Positions 27,028 to 35,330 of a stretch of 64,000 bases of DNA are shown here, piece by piece. The first letter of the stretch is position 1. Each line of letters starts with the position of its first letter. Below the pieces are notes generated by a model that was not told the origin of the DNA, searched no databases, and saw only the letters and a list, made by a program, of their open reading frames with translations. Source of the DNA: Chryseobacterium indologenes (GTDB lineage Bacteria > Bacteroidota > Bacteroidia > Flavobacteriales > Weeksellaceae). The stretch covers positions 1-64,000 of the forward strand of contig DJTE01000003.1 of assembly GCA_002439165.1 (NCBI GenBank), in the 5' to 3' direction. The translations under genes and the position numbers were made by a program.

Positions 27028-27687
27028 ATGGATATTAAAGTAAATTATAACGCAGTATTACAGCAGCTTCCGGAAGGAGTACAGCTGGTAGCCGTGTCAA
27101 AAACACATCCGGTTCAGGCCGTTCAGGAAGTTTACGATTTGGGGCAGAAAGTATTCGGGGAAAACAAAGTACAGGAACTGATGGAGAAATACCCTCTCCT
27201 GCCGAAGGATATCCGGTGGCATCTGATCGGGCACCTGCAGACCAATAAGGTAAAATACATTGCTCCTTTTATTGATACCATCCAAAGTGTGGATTCTGAA
27301 AAGCTCCTTTCTGAGATCAATAAAGAATCCGGAAAACATGAAAGAAAAATAAAAGTCCTTCTTCAGGTAAAAATTGCTGAGGAAGAAACCAAATCCGGAC
27401 TTGACATTCATGAAGCCGGAAACCTGTTTGAAAAATACCTTAACGGGGATTTCCCGAATGTTGAGATAACCGGACTTATGGGAATGGCGACGTTTACTGA
27501 TGATGAGCAACAGATCAGAAGAGAGTTTTCAACCTTAAAAGCACTTTTTGATGAATTTTGTCAATCAAAAACACTGAAAACCTTATCAATGGGAATGAGT
27601 GATGATTTTCCTGTGGCGATTGAATGTGGCGCGAATTCTGTACGGGTAGGTTCTGCCATTTTCGGCAGAAGAGATTATTCAAAATAG
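27028..27687 (+). CDS. YggS/PLPBP-type pyridoxal phosphate homeostasis protein
   Basis: 219 residues, single barrel fold. Motifs: VAVSKTHPVQAVQEVYDLG with the PLP-binding Lys, FGENKVQELMEKY, IRWHLIGHLQTNKVK, GLMGMATF, LSMGMSDDFPVAIECGAN and VRVGSAIFG. The family binds PLP but has no known catalysis and influences vitamin B6 and amino-acid balance. It is followed by the sigma-54 activator gene, which has its own promoter. Confidence 0.96.
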   Translation: MDIKVNYNAVLQQLPEGVQLVAVSKTHPVQAVQEVYDLGQKVFGENKVQELMEKYPLLPKDIRWHLIGHLQTNKVKYIAPFIDTIQSVDSEKLLSEINKESGKHERKIKVLLQVKIAEEETKSGLDIHEAGNLFEKYLNGDFPNVEITGLMGMATFTDDEQQIRREFSTLKALFDEFCQSKTLKTLSMGMSDDFPVAIECGANSVRVGSAIFGRRDYSK

Positions 27688-27704
27688 AATTTTTAGGTAT
27701 GGTT

Positions 27705-27738
27705 TTTGCTAATAATTGAATCAAAAAATCTAAATTTG
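27705..27738 (+). promoter_or_regulatory. Bacteroidetes promoter for the sigma-54 activator, possibly leaderless
   Basis: TTTG at 27705-27708, a 22-base spacer, then TAAATTTG at 27731-27738. The ATG at 27744 follows after five bases, which is where transcription is expected to begin, so the mRNA may lack a leader. Confidence 0.6.
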
Positions 27739-27743
27739 CAACT

Positions 27744-28928
27744 ATGCAAAAAATCCTTATTGTAGAAGACGAAAAAGCAATCTCAGGAGTATTACACAAT
27801 ATTCTTTCTGATGAACTTACTGATTATGAATTCATTATCGCCGAAGACGGCCTTGAAGGTTATAAACAGATCGAAAAAGAAGATTTCGCACTGGTGATTT
27901 CTGATATCAAGATGCCTAAGCTTTCGGGGACTGAACTTTTGAAACAAAGTATGGTTCTGAAGCCTGAAACCACTTTTATCATGATCTCCGGCCACGCGGA
28001 TATCGATTCTGCTGTTTCCTGCCTGAAGGAAGGTGCATATGATTTCATCTCCAAGCCGATTGACATCAACAGGCTGATCACCAGCGTGAAAAATGCCCTG
28101 GCTAAAGAAACCCTGAAGAAAGAAAACAAAAATCTCCAGACTGAAAATAAAACCTTAAAAAGAAAGGTCAGCAAAAAATACCAGATGATCGGTGATTCTC
28201 CTGCTCTTAAAAAGATCCAGGATATGATCGAAAAGGTAGCGGCTTCCGACGCAAGAGTTCTGATCACAGGCCCTAACGGTGCAGGAAAAGAACTGGTAGC
28301 TCATGCCATCCATAATCAGAGCGACCGTGCAAGAGGTCCTATGGTGGAGGTAAACTGTGCAGCTATTCCTTCTGAACTTATTGAATCTGAACTGTTCGGA
28401 CACGTAAAAGGTTCGTTTACCGGAGCAATTAAGGATAAGCAGGGAAAATTTGAGCAGGCTAACGGCGGTACCATCTTTTTGGACGAGATCGGAGATATGA
28501 GCCTTATTGCCCAGGCTAAAGTATTAAGGGCTCTTCAGGAAAGCAAAGTCTCTCCTGTGGGAAGCGATAAGGAAATCAAGGTGGATGTAAGGGTAATTGC
28601 GGCTACCAACAAAAATATGCAGAAGGAAATTGAGGAAGGAAAATTCAGAGAAGACCTTTACCACAGGCTTTCTGTGATTGAAATTTACGTTCCGCCTTTA
28701 GATGAAAGAAAAGAAGATATCAAACTATTGGTAGAGCATTTTTCCGGCATGATTGCAGACGAGCATGGTACTGCCGTGAAAAAATTTGATGATAAGGCTA
28801 TTGATGCGTTAAAAGCTTTTTCATGGACCGGAAATATCAGAGAACTTAGAAATGTGGTGGAAAGATTAATTATTCTTGGTGGAAATTCTGTTTCCGCAGA
28901 GGATGTTGCAAGTTTTGTAAGGAAATAA
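27744..28928 (+). CDS. Sigma-54 interacting response regulator lacking a DNA-binding domain
   Basis: 394 residues. Residues 1-120: receiver domain with the acidic pair VEDEKA, phospho-Asp in VISDIKMPK and the late Lys in FISKPID. Residues ~145-375: AAA+ domain with Walker A GPNGAGKE (usual form GESGTGKE), ELFGHVKGSFTGAIKDK containing the sigma-54 contact loop GSFTGA (usual GAFTGA), Walker B GGTIFLDEIGDMS, and WTGNIRELRNVVERL. The protein ends about 20 residues later, where NtrC-type proteins carry a Fis HTH. It should therefore activate RpoN polymerase from solution or through a partner. No histidine kinase gene is adjacent. Confidence 0.93.
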   Translation: MQKILIVEDEKAISGVLHNILSDELTDYEFIIAEDGLEGYKQIEKEDFALVISDIKMPKLSGTELLKQSMVLKPETTFIMISGHADIDSAVSCLKEGAYDFISKPIDINRLITSVKNALAKETLKKENKNLQTENKTLKRKVSKKYQMIGDSPALKKIQDMIEKVAASDARVLITGPNGAGKELVAHAIHNQSDRARGPMVEVNCAAIPSELIESELFGHVKGSFTGAIKDKQGKFEQANGGTIFLDEIGDMSLIAQAKVLRALQESKVSPVGSDKEIKVDVRVIAATNKNMQKEIEEGKFREDLYHRLSVIEIYVPPLDERKEDIKLLVEHFSGMIADEHGTAVKKFDDKAIDALKAFSWTGNIRELRNVVERLIILGGNSVSAEDVASFVRK

Positions 28929-28955
28929 TTTAATTAAACATTAAATAAATTATAA

Positions 28956-28990
28956 AAATTTGCAGTAGCCTTACTGCAAATTTTTTTTTT
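28956..28990 (+). terminator. Intrinsic terminator after the sigma-54 activator
   Basis: Hairpin ATTTGCAGTA / TACTGCAAAT with a four-base loop, followed by a run of T residues. Textbook form. Confidence 0.95.
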
Positions 28991-29031
28991 GAACTTATTT
29001 CAGATAATAACTATATGAATCATAAAATACG

Positions 29032-30393
29032 ATGAACTTTTTAAACAGAAACTATACGAAAGAATGCCTGACGCTGGCTCTGCCTGTAATGCTTACGCAG
29101 GTGGGGCAGGTCTCGGTGAATTTATTCGACAATATTATTGTCGGAAAACTTTTAGGAGCGGATGCACTGGCTTCCGTTTCATTGGGGAATGCTGTATTTT
29201 TCTCCATATTCGTTCTGGCACTGGGGTTTTCATTTGCCATCCCCCCGCTGGTTTCCGAGGCGCATTCCAAAGAGGATCATGCGACCATCAATTCGGTATT
29301 CAGCCACGGATTTGTTATCAATATGTCTGTTGGGATCATCCTGATGGGGCTTCTGTTCCTGGGAATGCCCCTGCTCTATCATTCCGGGCAGCCGGAAAAG
29401 ATCATTCCGAACACGGTGGATTTTCTCAGCATTATGGCGATCAGCATGATCCCGTTTATGGCTTTCCAGACCCTGCGTGAGGTTTCAGAAGGTCTTTCCT
29501 ATACGATTGGGGTTACCAAAGCCACCATTATCGCCAATATCATCAATATTGTCCTGAATTACGTATTGATCAAAGGACTCTGGATCTTCCCGGAAATGGG
29601 CGTAAAAGGCTCTGCATTGGCAACACTCATCTCAAGAGTTTTCATGGTGGTTTTCCTGTATTTTGTACTGGTTAAAGAGAAGAAAACAAGACGCTATATC
29701 AAGGATTTTTCATTAAAGATTCAGGATTTCTCCAGAAAGATGTTCGATAAAATGGTGAAACTGGGATTACCGACAGCCTTACAGATGTTCTTTGAGGTAA
29801 CGGCTTTCGCAGGAGCTGCTTTCATCTGCGGACTGATCTCTGCGCATGACATTGCTTCTCACCAGATCGCGTTGAGTATGGCTTCGTTTACCTTCAACCT
29901 CTGTGTAGGCTTCAGTGTGGCATCAACGGTAATGATCGGAAGAAAGCTTGGGGAACAGAACTTTACTGAACTGAGAAAAGTAGGGATCAACAATCTGAAA
30001 ATTGCATTTATTTTCATGTGTATCTGCGGACTGGTCTTCATTTTAGGAAGAAATATCCTCCCTACATTCTTTACCAAAAAAGAGGAAATTGAAGTCATTA
30101 CTTTAGCTTCAAAACTCATGATTATTGCTGCTTTATTCCAGCTTTCAGACGGAATTCAGGTAACAGCTCTGGGAATGCTGCGGGGATTACAGGATGTGAA
30201 AATACCGTCGATCTACACTTTTATCGCTTACTGGATTATCACAATTCCATTGGGATATTTCCTCTGTGTCACTATGAAAATGGGAGCTTTCGGTATGTGG
30301 ATCGCTCTGGGACTGGGACTTACGGTTTCTGCCGTATTCCTGGTGAAACGGTTTTTAAACATGTCTGCGAAGAGAATTAAGCAGTCATTATAA
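29032..30393 (+). CDS. MATE family efflux transporter
   Basis: 453 residues, about 12 predicted membrane helices in two related halves. The N-terminus TLALPVMLTQVGQVSVNLFDNIIVGKL and VSLGNAVFF are typical, as are ASHQIALSMASFTFNLCVGFS in the second half and GMLRGLQDVKIPS near the tenth helix. It exports organic cations or drugs in exchange for Na+ or H+; the substrate is not evident. Flanked by terminators, so a single-gene unit. Confidence 0.95.
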   Translation: MNFLNRNYTKECLTLALPVMLTQVGQVSVNLFDNIIVGKLLGADALASVSLGNAVFFSIFVLALGFSFAIPPLVSEAHSKEDHATINSVFSHGFVINMSVGIILMGLLFLGMPLLYHSGQPEKIIPNTVDFLSIMAISMIPFMAFQTLREVSEGLSYTIGVTKATIIANIINIVLNYVLIKGLWIFPEMGVKGSALATLISRVFMVVFLYFVLVKEKKTRRYIKDFSLKIQDFSRKMFDKMVKLGLPTALQMFFEVTAFAGAAFICGLISAHDIASHQIALSMASFTFNLCVGFSVASTVMIGRKLGEQNFTELRKVGINNLKIAFIFMCICGLVFILGRNILPTFFTKKEEIEVITLASKLMIIAALFQLSDGIQVTALGMLRGLQDVKIPSIYTFIAYWIITIPLGYFLCVTMKMGAFGMWIALGLGLTVSAVFLVKRFLNMSAKRIKQSL

Positions 30394-30413
30394 AAAATAC
30401 ATTTATAAAAATG

Positions 30414-30444
30414 AACGCGGAGCCCTGAACTCCGCGTTTTTTTA
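30414..30444 (+). terminator. Intrinsic terminator after the MATE gene
   Basis: Hairpin AACGCGGAG / CTCCGCGTT with a seven-base loop, followed by TTTTT. Confidence 0.95.
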
Positions 30445-30487
30445 TTTTATTTTACTACTTTTGACACGTCTTATTTTAAACGATACC

Positions 30488-31312
30488 ATGAAAAAAATAT
30501 TATTCCTGCTGGCCTTATATGCAGGTTCTTTTTACCATTCACAAACCAACAGATTCACCTATCAGCTTCAGTTCCGTAAAGATGTTTCGGAAGGTTACAG
30601 GGAAATTGTGATGAATCTGGACATCAGTCCCAAATCCGTTAAATTTTACGATAAAAAATTCGCTGAATATGATTCTATCAATAAATTGGATCGTGGAACC
30701 ACTTCACATTACAGCACCAGAACAGACCAGATTATTGAGAGAAAACCGGACTCTTTCAAAAATAACTGGTACAGAGACTTCCATGATTATTTCATTGTAA
30801 AAACAAATGATGAAATGAAATGGAAACTATTTCCGGAAACACAGGAATACAATGGTTATAAACTTCAGAAAGCCACGACAGATTTCGGAGGCAGAACGTG
30901 GACGGCCTGGTTTTCCAATGAAGTGAATATCAAAGAAGGTCCTTACAAATTCAGAGGTCTTCCGGGGTTAATCTTTATCCTCGAAGATGCAGAACAGAAT
31001 TTTGTTTATAAACTGATCAACAATAAAAAGCTTAGTACAGACTTCGATACCAAAGATTTTATGGAAAGTCATTATGGTAAGCAGGCTATTCCCATCACCA
31101 ACGAAAAATTCAATACCTATGTTGAGAATCTTTACGCAGATCCTGTCCGGATCTTTGCAGATGGGGTAAAAAACGGCAATAAGGCCAATTTTAAAAATGA
31201 AACGGTAGAATCTATTGAGGAACTGAACAGTAAAAAAGCAATGCTGCAGAATGGCATCAGAGAACGCTATATCTATATTGAGAAAGACAAGCAGCCTGTA
31301 TTTAACAAATAA
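30488..31312 (+). CDS. GLPGLI family exported protein
   Basis: 274 residues from ATG 30488, which starts a signal peptide MKKILFLLALYAGSFYHSQ. The eponymous block is YKFRGLPGLIFILEDAEQN near residue 155, preceded by TAWFSNEVNIKEGPY. Found almost only in Bacteroidetes, often in many copies and near TonB-linked genes; function unknown. TACTTTTG at 30456-30463 may be its -7 element, though the -33 element is not clear. Confidence 0.95.
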   Translation: MKKILFLLALYAGSFYHSQTNRFTYQLQFRKDVSEGYREIVMNLDISPKSVKFYDKKFAEYDSINKLDRGTTSHYSTRTDQIIERKPDSFKNNWYRDFHDYFIVKTNDEMKWKLFPETQEYNGYKLQKATTDFGGRTWTAWFSNEVNIKEGPYKFRGLPGLIFILEDAEQNFVYKLINNKKLSTDFDTKDFMESHYGKQAIPITNEKFNTYVENLYADPVRIFADGVKNGNKANFKNETVESIEELNSKKAMLQNGIRERYIYIEKDKQPVFNK

Positions 31313-31356
31313 TCAATTTCTGAATATAGTTCACAGAATTAAGTAAACCAGAATAT

Positions 31357-31382
31357 AAGCGGTCACCCAGGCCGCTTTTGTA
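31357..31382 (+). terminator. Terminator after the GLPGLI gene
   Basis: Short hairpin AAGCGG / CCGCTT with about nine bases in the loop, followed by TT-rich sequence, between converging genes. Confidence 0.6.
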
Positions 31383-31383
31383 T

Positions 31384-31887
31384 TTAATCAACTTTTCTTC
31401 CCAGAATTTTCAGGCTTCTTTTCACTCCGTCCAGAATGGCAACCTCGGGTAATGTTCCCCAGTCTTCAAATCCGAAATTCCGAAAAAGCTTCAGACTCGG
31501 TTCATTATGAAGAAAAATCAGGGCGACCAATGTATGGATTTTAAATTTTGAGGCGTTATCGATGCAATACTGAAGAATTTCCCTGCCATATCCTTTTCCC
31601 CGGAAGTTTTCATCGAGATAAATGCTGACCTCTGCTGTTCCGCTGTATGCAGCTCTTTCATGAAACGAACTGAAACTTACCCATCCTACTGTTTTACCTT
31701 CAGGATCTTCTGCCATCCAAAGCGGTCTTGTATCCGGATGATGTTCCTCAAACCATTGATGCTTACTTTCTACACTAACTTCGTCTACATCAGCCGTCAC
31801 CATTCTTGAAGCAATAGTTGAATTGTATATTTCAACAATTTTCTCCAGATCTTCCGGCCTGGCATTTCTGAATCTGATCCCGTTCAT
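31384..31887 (-). CDS. GNAT N-acetyltransferase, phosphinothricin acetyltransferase-like
   Basis: 167 residues. The opening IRFRNARPEDLEKIVEIYN, the strand VGWVSFSSFHERAAYSGTAEVSIYL, motif A DENFRGKGYGREIL (QxxGxG/A form) and FLHNEPSLKLFRNFGFEDWG all fit the phosphinothricin/methionine sulfoximine acetyltransferase branch of GNAT. Likely target: a small amine or amino-acid analogue. Single gene on the minus strand. Confidence 0.9.
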   Translation of the reverse strand: MNGIRFRNARPEDLEKIVEIYNSTIASRMVTADVDEVSVESKHQWFEEHHPDTRPLWMAEDPEGKTVGWVSFSSFHERAAYSGTAEVSIYLDENFRGKGYGREILQYCIDNASKFKIHTLVALIFLHNEPSLKLFRNFGFEDWGTLPEVAILDGVKRSLKILGRKVD

Positions 31888-32001
31888 TATTTTTTATTCA
31901 AAATTAATAAATTTCAGCAACACCCTTAAATAAATCAAATAAAAAGATAAAATTTTAAATAAATAAAAGAAACACCCCCTAAAAAAAACAATACGCGATA
32001 T

Positions 32002-32565
32002 TTAATTTATATTTTTTAAAGCCCGGTTTAAACTTCTTACCGTAATTCCCAGATAAGCTGCCATATCTTCTTTTGAAAGACTGACTCCCTGCTGATGCTG
32101 AAGCTCAAGAAGCTGTGACAGTGTGTGTTCCGTGGTATAAAGCTGCTGATAAGATGCCCGGCTTGAGGTATTGACGATCCTTTGCGCAAAGATATCGAGC
32201 AGCAGATTGTTCAGAACCAGATCGTTTTTGATCAGAGACCGGAAGAAAGGAACTGACAGCGTATAAGCGCTGACCTCCGTCAAAGCTTCAATACTGCATA
32301 AACACGGAATATTCCGGATCAGCTCTATCTCCCCTACAATTTCTCCTTTTCCAAGAAATTCAACGATATATTCTTTTCCGTTCTCTTCCACAAAAAAGCA
32401 TTTGGTGATGCCTTCTCTGATCAGCATGATCCCGGAAGGTTTCCGGTTCTGGATCAGCATATCTTCCCCTTTGGAAAAAGATCTCAACAGGATGTTTTCC
32501 TTATTTTCTTCTTTGCTGTAAAGTTTTTCTATATATTCTAAAAATAGCTGATTGGTCCGTAACAT
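32002..32565 (-). CDS. Crp/Fnr family transcriptional regulator
   Basis: 187 residues from ATG 32565; the frame extends 82 codons further, but that part overlaps the divergent HAD gene and lacks family character. Residues ~20-115: cyclic-nucleotide-binding-type beta barrel (GIMLIREGITKCFFVEENG, EYIVEFLGKGEIVGEIELI). Residues ~150-187: winged HTH, LSKEDMAAYLGITVRSLNRALK. No Cys cluster for iron-sulfur as in Fnr. It may control the divergent HAD gene; the 78-bp gap would contain both promoters. Confidence 0.9.
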   Translation of the reverse strand: MLRTNQLFLEYIEKLYSKEENKENILLRSFSKGEDMLIQNRKPSGIMLIREGITKCFFVEENGKEYIVEFLGKGEIVGEIELIRNIPCLCSIEALTEVSAYTLSVPFFRSLIKNDLVLNNLLLDIFAQRIVNTSSRASYQQLYTTEHTLSQLLELQHQQGVSLSKEDMAAYLGITVRSLNRALKNIN

Positions 32566-32643
32566 ATAATATCCGGGACAAATGTCCTTTCGCTGTTTAT
32601 TTTTTATTCTGAATTTTGCGGTAAGAAAAATACAAAAACTAAA

Positions 32644-33333
32644 ATGAATAATCACATCACCACCATTGCTTTTGATGCAGATGATACCCTTTGGATTAAT
32701 GAACCTTATTTCCAGGAAGCGGAAAAGGAGTTCTGTACGCTGCTTGAAGATTACCTGCCCCGGCATTCGGTTTCCCAGGAACTGTTTAAAACAGAAATGC
32801 AGAATCTCCATCTTTATGGCTATGGGGTAAAAGGTTTTATGCTGTGTATGATCGAAACGGTTAGCAGGGTTTCAGGCGGAACGGCCTCCCTTCAGCTGAT
32901 TAACAGAACTATTGAAATCGGCCGGGAGCTGCTTCAGAAACCCATAGAATTGCTGGAAGGGGTGACGGAAACCCTGGAAAGTCTGAAAGGAAAATACCGA
33001 CTGGTAGTAGCCACAAAAGGAGATCTTCTGGATCAGGAGCGCAAACTGAGAAATTCCGGGCTTCAGGAATATTTCCATCATATTGAGATTATGAGCTACA
33101 AAAAGGACAGCGATTACAGAAAGCTATTAAAGCATCTGGACTGCCAGCCTGAAAATTTTCTCATGCTGGGGAATTCGATAAAATCTGATATTATGCCTGT
33201 TCTGGAAATCGGCGGATCGGCAGCTCATATTCCTTATCATGTCACATGGACTCATGAACAGCATGAACATACCCTGGAACATGAGCGCTTTATGGAACTG
33301 AAAAGCATTGATGAAGTACTGAATTATCTGTAA
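32644..33333 (+). CDS. HAD family hydrolase
   Basis: 229 residues. HAD motif I is FDADDTLW (nucleophile D and acid/base D), motif II VVATKG (Thr), motif III the Lys within YKKDSDYRKL, and motif IV LMLGNSIKSDIMPVLEIGG. An alpha-helical cap follows motif I. Small-molecule phosphatase is the likely activity. Divergent from a Crp/Fnr-type regulator gene. An upstream GAATTTTG may stand in as -7 element. Confidence 0.92.
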   Translation: MNNHITTIAFDADDTLWINEPYFQEAEKEFCTLLEDYLPRHSVSQELFKTEMQNLHLYGYGVKGFMLCMIETVSRVSGGTASLQLINRTIEIGRELLQKPIELLEGVTETLESLKGKYRLVVATKGDLLDQERKLRNSGLQEYFHHIEIMSYKKDSDYRKLLKHLDCQPENFLMLGNSIKSDIMPVLEIGGSAAHIPYHVTWTHEQHEHTLEHERFMELKSIDEVLNYL

Positions 33334-33736
33334 GTTCCGATTAAGGAGTTTAATATTTATTTTCAGCATGAAACCATTACCAATCAGACATTTTTACACA
33401 GGACTGGTTATTCAGGGTTGTGTAAAATTGTTTTCAGATTTCGTCTGCATTAAAGCTATATCAGAAGAATATATCACTCAATATAACTATCAGGTCGCTC
33501 CTACGGAGCTCACCTTAGATCATATATTCAATTCTATGAACAGAGTACTCCTACAAAGCACTTAAAAAAGCTCAAATACCATCATATTTTTTACAGAAAT
33601 TTATAAACTGACCGTCAAAGTCTGATTTTCTTATCCCGGATTGAGGTTAAGTAATACGCGTCTGTTTAATTTTTTATAAGCGGAGTATTATCTTCAATGA
33701 TAAAATTCTAAAGTCTAAGCAGGCTCATAAACCTTT
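33334..33736. repeat. Intergenic region with a short palindromic repeat (CTCCTACGGAG type)
   Basis: No convincing gene. Around 33492-33510 lies GGTCGCTCCTACGGAGCTCA, containing CTCC-TAC-GGAG; a related AGTACTCCTACAAAGCA sits near 33544. GCTCCGTAGGAGCG-type repeats are common between genes in Bacteroidetes. A 65-codon open frame across the region (33368-33565) is judged non-coding. The remainder is AT-rich and precedes the minus-strand gene end at 33737. Confidence 0.5.
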
Positions 33737-34462
33737 TCAGCTTCGGCAGAACTCCAGATATTTCCGGATCATTTCAGAACTGTATTTTTTATCAAAATAA
33801 ACCAGCCGGTCAGCATACTCCGGGTGTTTCCGGTCTGTATAATAATTGAATTCGGCGATATATTCAATCAGATTTTTTGAAGAGGCATCGTCATCAAGGA
33901 CCATTTTCTCCAGTTTTATCAGCACGGAATCTATTTCTTTTTCCGTCCATCCGGTTCTTTCCATATTTCTCTGGTTAGCAGAGTTCAGCAGTTCAGGATC
34001 GGAATTTTTAAGCGCTTTAAGGCTGTCTCTGTACCGGATATTTTCCTCTACTCTTTTCACATGTTCTTTCTCCATAAAGATGTATTTGTAAAGCTCATCT
34101 GCAAGAAACGTATGGGAAACCATGCAGCCTTCCGCTACGGTAACAGGATCATTGTTTTTCAGATGATGAACAAAAAGCTTTTCCAGAAACGGCAGCTTAC
34201 GGCTGAATACCAGGTATGAAGCATAGATCTTACTTACCGGGACCCCGTTATAGGCTATATACTCTATTTCTTTGTCGGTTGCCGTTCTGCCCAATTCTGA
34301 ATAAAGCTTGTAAGCATCGCTTTCGGCTCCTGCAAATCCTCCGACAGATGAAGATTCAACCATATCGCTTAGAGAAAGTTTCTTGTAGATTTTATCTGTT
34401 TTTCCGGACAGCTGCCCTAATCCCCAGACCGGAATCAGAAATAGAATATGATATAATTTCAT
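33737..34462 (-). CDS. Exported protein of unknown function, paralogue A
   Basis: 241 residues. N-terminal signal-like MKLYHILFLIPVWGLGQLSG. The rest is mostly helical and charged. It is clearly a paralogue of the gene at 34536-35258: both share LGQLSGKT/FGQLSGKT, KEIEYIAYNG.P/QEIEYLAYHGTP, TFLADELYK/SFLANELYK, and the C-terminus FDKKYSSEMIRKYLEFC / FEKKYSSEIIKEYLEFC. No recognised family. The repeated helical pairs could form an alpha-solenoid (HEAT-like), but this is only a guess. The gap between the two is 73 bp. Confidence 0.8.
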   Translation of the reverse strand: MKLYHILFLIPVWGLGQLSGKTDKIYKKLSLSDMVESSSVGGFAGAESDAYKLYSELGRTATDKEIEYIAYNGVPVSKIYASYLVFSRKLPFLEKLFVHHLKNNDPVTVAEGCMVSHTFLADELYKYIFMEKEHVKRVEENIRYRDSLKALKNSDPELLNSANQRNMERTGWTEKEIDSVLIKLEKMVLDDDASSKNLIEYIAEFNYYTDRKHPEYADRLVYFDKKYSSEMIRKYLEFCRS

Positions 34463-34535
34463 AAGTAGGATTATTAGTTTCTGTTAAACGAAATTTCCAT
34501 TAAATTATTTTCTCAATCCGCCCATTAGTGTTTCA

Positions 34536-35258
34536 CTAATTACCACAGAATTCCAGATATTCTTTAATAATTTCAGAACTGTATTTCTTTTCAAAATAAG
34601 CGAGCCTTTCATAATATTCAGGACGTTTTTTTTCTTTATAATGATATACTCCTGCAATAAGTTCCACTAAGCGTTTTGTTGGGGACGGGTCATTAAGAAC
34701 GAGCTGCTCAAATTTCATCAGCACTGAATCAAGTTCGGCTTCATTCCATTTGCTTTCTCCCGGATCAAGCTGATCCAACACTTCCGGCTTCATAGGATCC
34801 AGATCTTTAAGAGCTCTCATACTGTCGACAAATTTTTTGTCGGCTATCCTCATTTTCATACCGTCTTTTTCCCAAAAAACACTTTTATAGAGTTCATTGG
34901 CAAGAAATGAATCATAAATGACACATCCTGACATAATTCTAACAGAGTCGTTATGTTTTAAATAATAAGAAAAGAGTTTATCAAGACCTTTGAGTTTTCT
35001 CGCAAAAAATGCCTGCGAAACATATGTTTTTACAATCGGGGTGCCGTGATAAGCCAGATACTCGATTTCCTGATCTGATGCACTTTTATCCAGAGCAGCA
35101 TAAAGCTCAAATACATTGCTTCTTTCTCCTGCATATCCAATACCTTTAGACTCTACTCTTTTACTTTCAGACAGTTTTTTATAAATCTCATTGGTTTTGC
35201 CAGACAGCTGGCCGAAACCCAGCGCAGGAATCAGAAGTAAGATACAGTATGGTTTCAT
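34536..35258 (-). CDS. Exported protein of unknown function, paralogue B
   Basis: 240 residues with signal-like MKPYCILLLIPALGFGQLSG. Tandem paralogue of the gene at 33737-34462, with strongest similarity at both ends and more divergence in the middle (the inserted KDGMKMRIADKKFVDSMRALKD region). It is upstream in transcription order, so the two probably form an operon arising from gene duplication. No known domain seen. Confidence 0.8.
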   Translation of the reverse strand: MKPYCILLLIPALGFGQLSGKTNEIYKKLSESKRVESKGIGYAGERSNVFELYAALDKSASDQEIEYLAYHGTPIVKTYVSQAFFARKLKGLDKLFSYYLKHNDSVRIMSGCVIYDSFLANELYKSVFWEKDGMKMRIADKKFVDSMRALKDLDPMKPEVLDQLDPGESKWNEAELDSVLMKFEQLVLNDPSPTKRLVELIAGVYHYKEKKRPEYYERLAYFEKKYSSEIIKEYLEFCGN

Positions 35259-35289
35259 AAGTACGGTTATCAGTTTCTGCGGAACAGAA

Positions 35290-35312
35290 AAGCCCGCTAC
35301 TGTTGAACGGGC
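35290..35312 (-). terminator. Terminator after the S9 peptidase gene
   Basis: Hairpin AAGCCCG / CGGGCTT with an eleven-base loop, just past the stop at 35331 on the minus strand and before the paralogue pair. Confidence 0.8.
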
Positions 35313-35330
35313 TTTGTCTTCATTTATTTT

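Noticed and set aside
32566..32811. 82-codon upstream extension of the Crp/Fnr gene
   Set aside because: It overlaps the divergent HAD gene and lacks Crp/Fnr character; the internal ATG at 32565 gives the normal family length.
33368..33565. 65-codon open frame
   Set aside because: It runs across a palindromic intergenic repeat, has no signal or domain, and its composition is that of the surrounding non-coding DNA.
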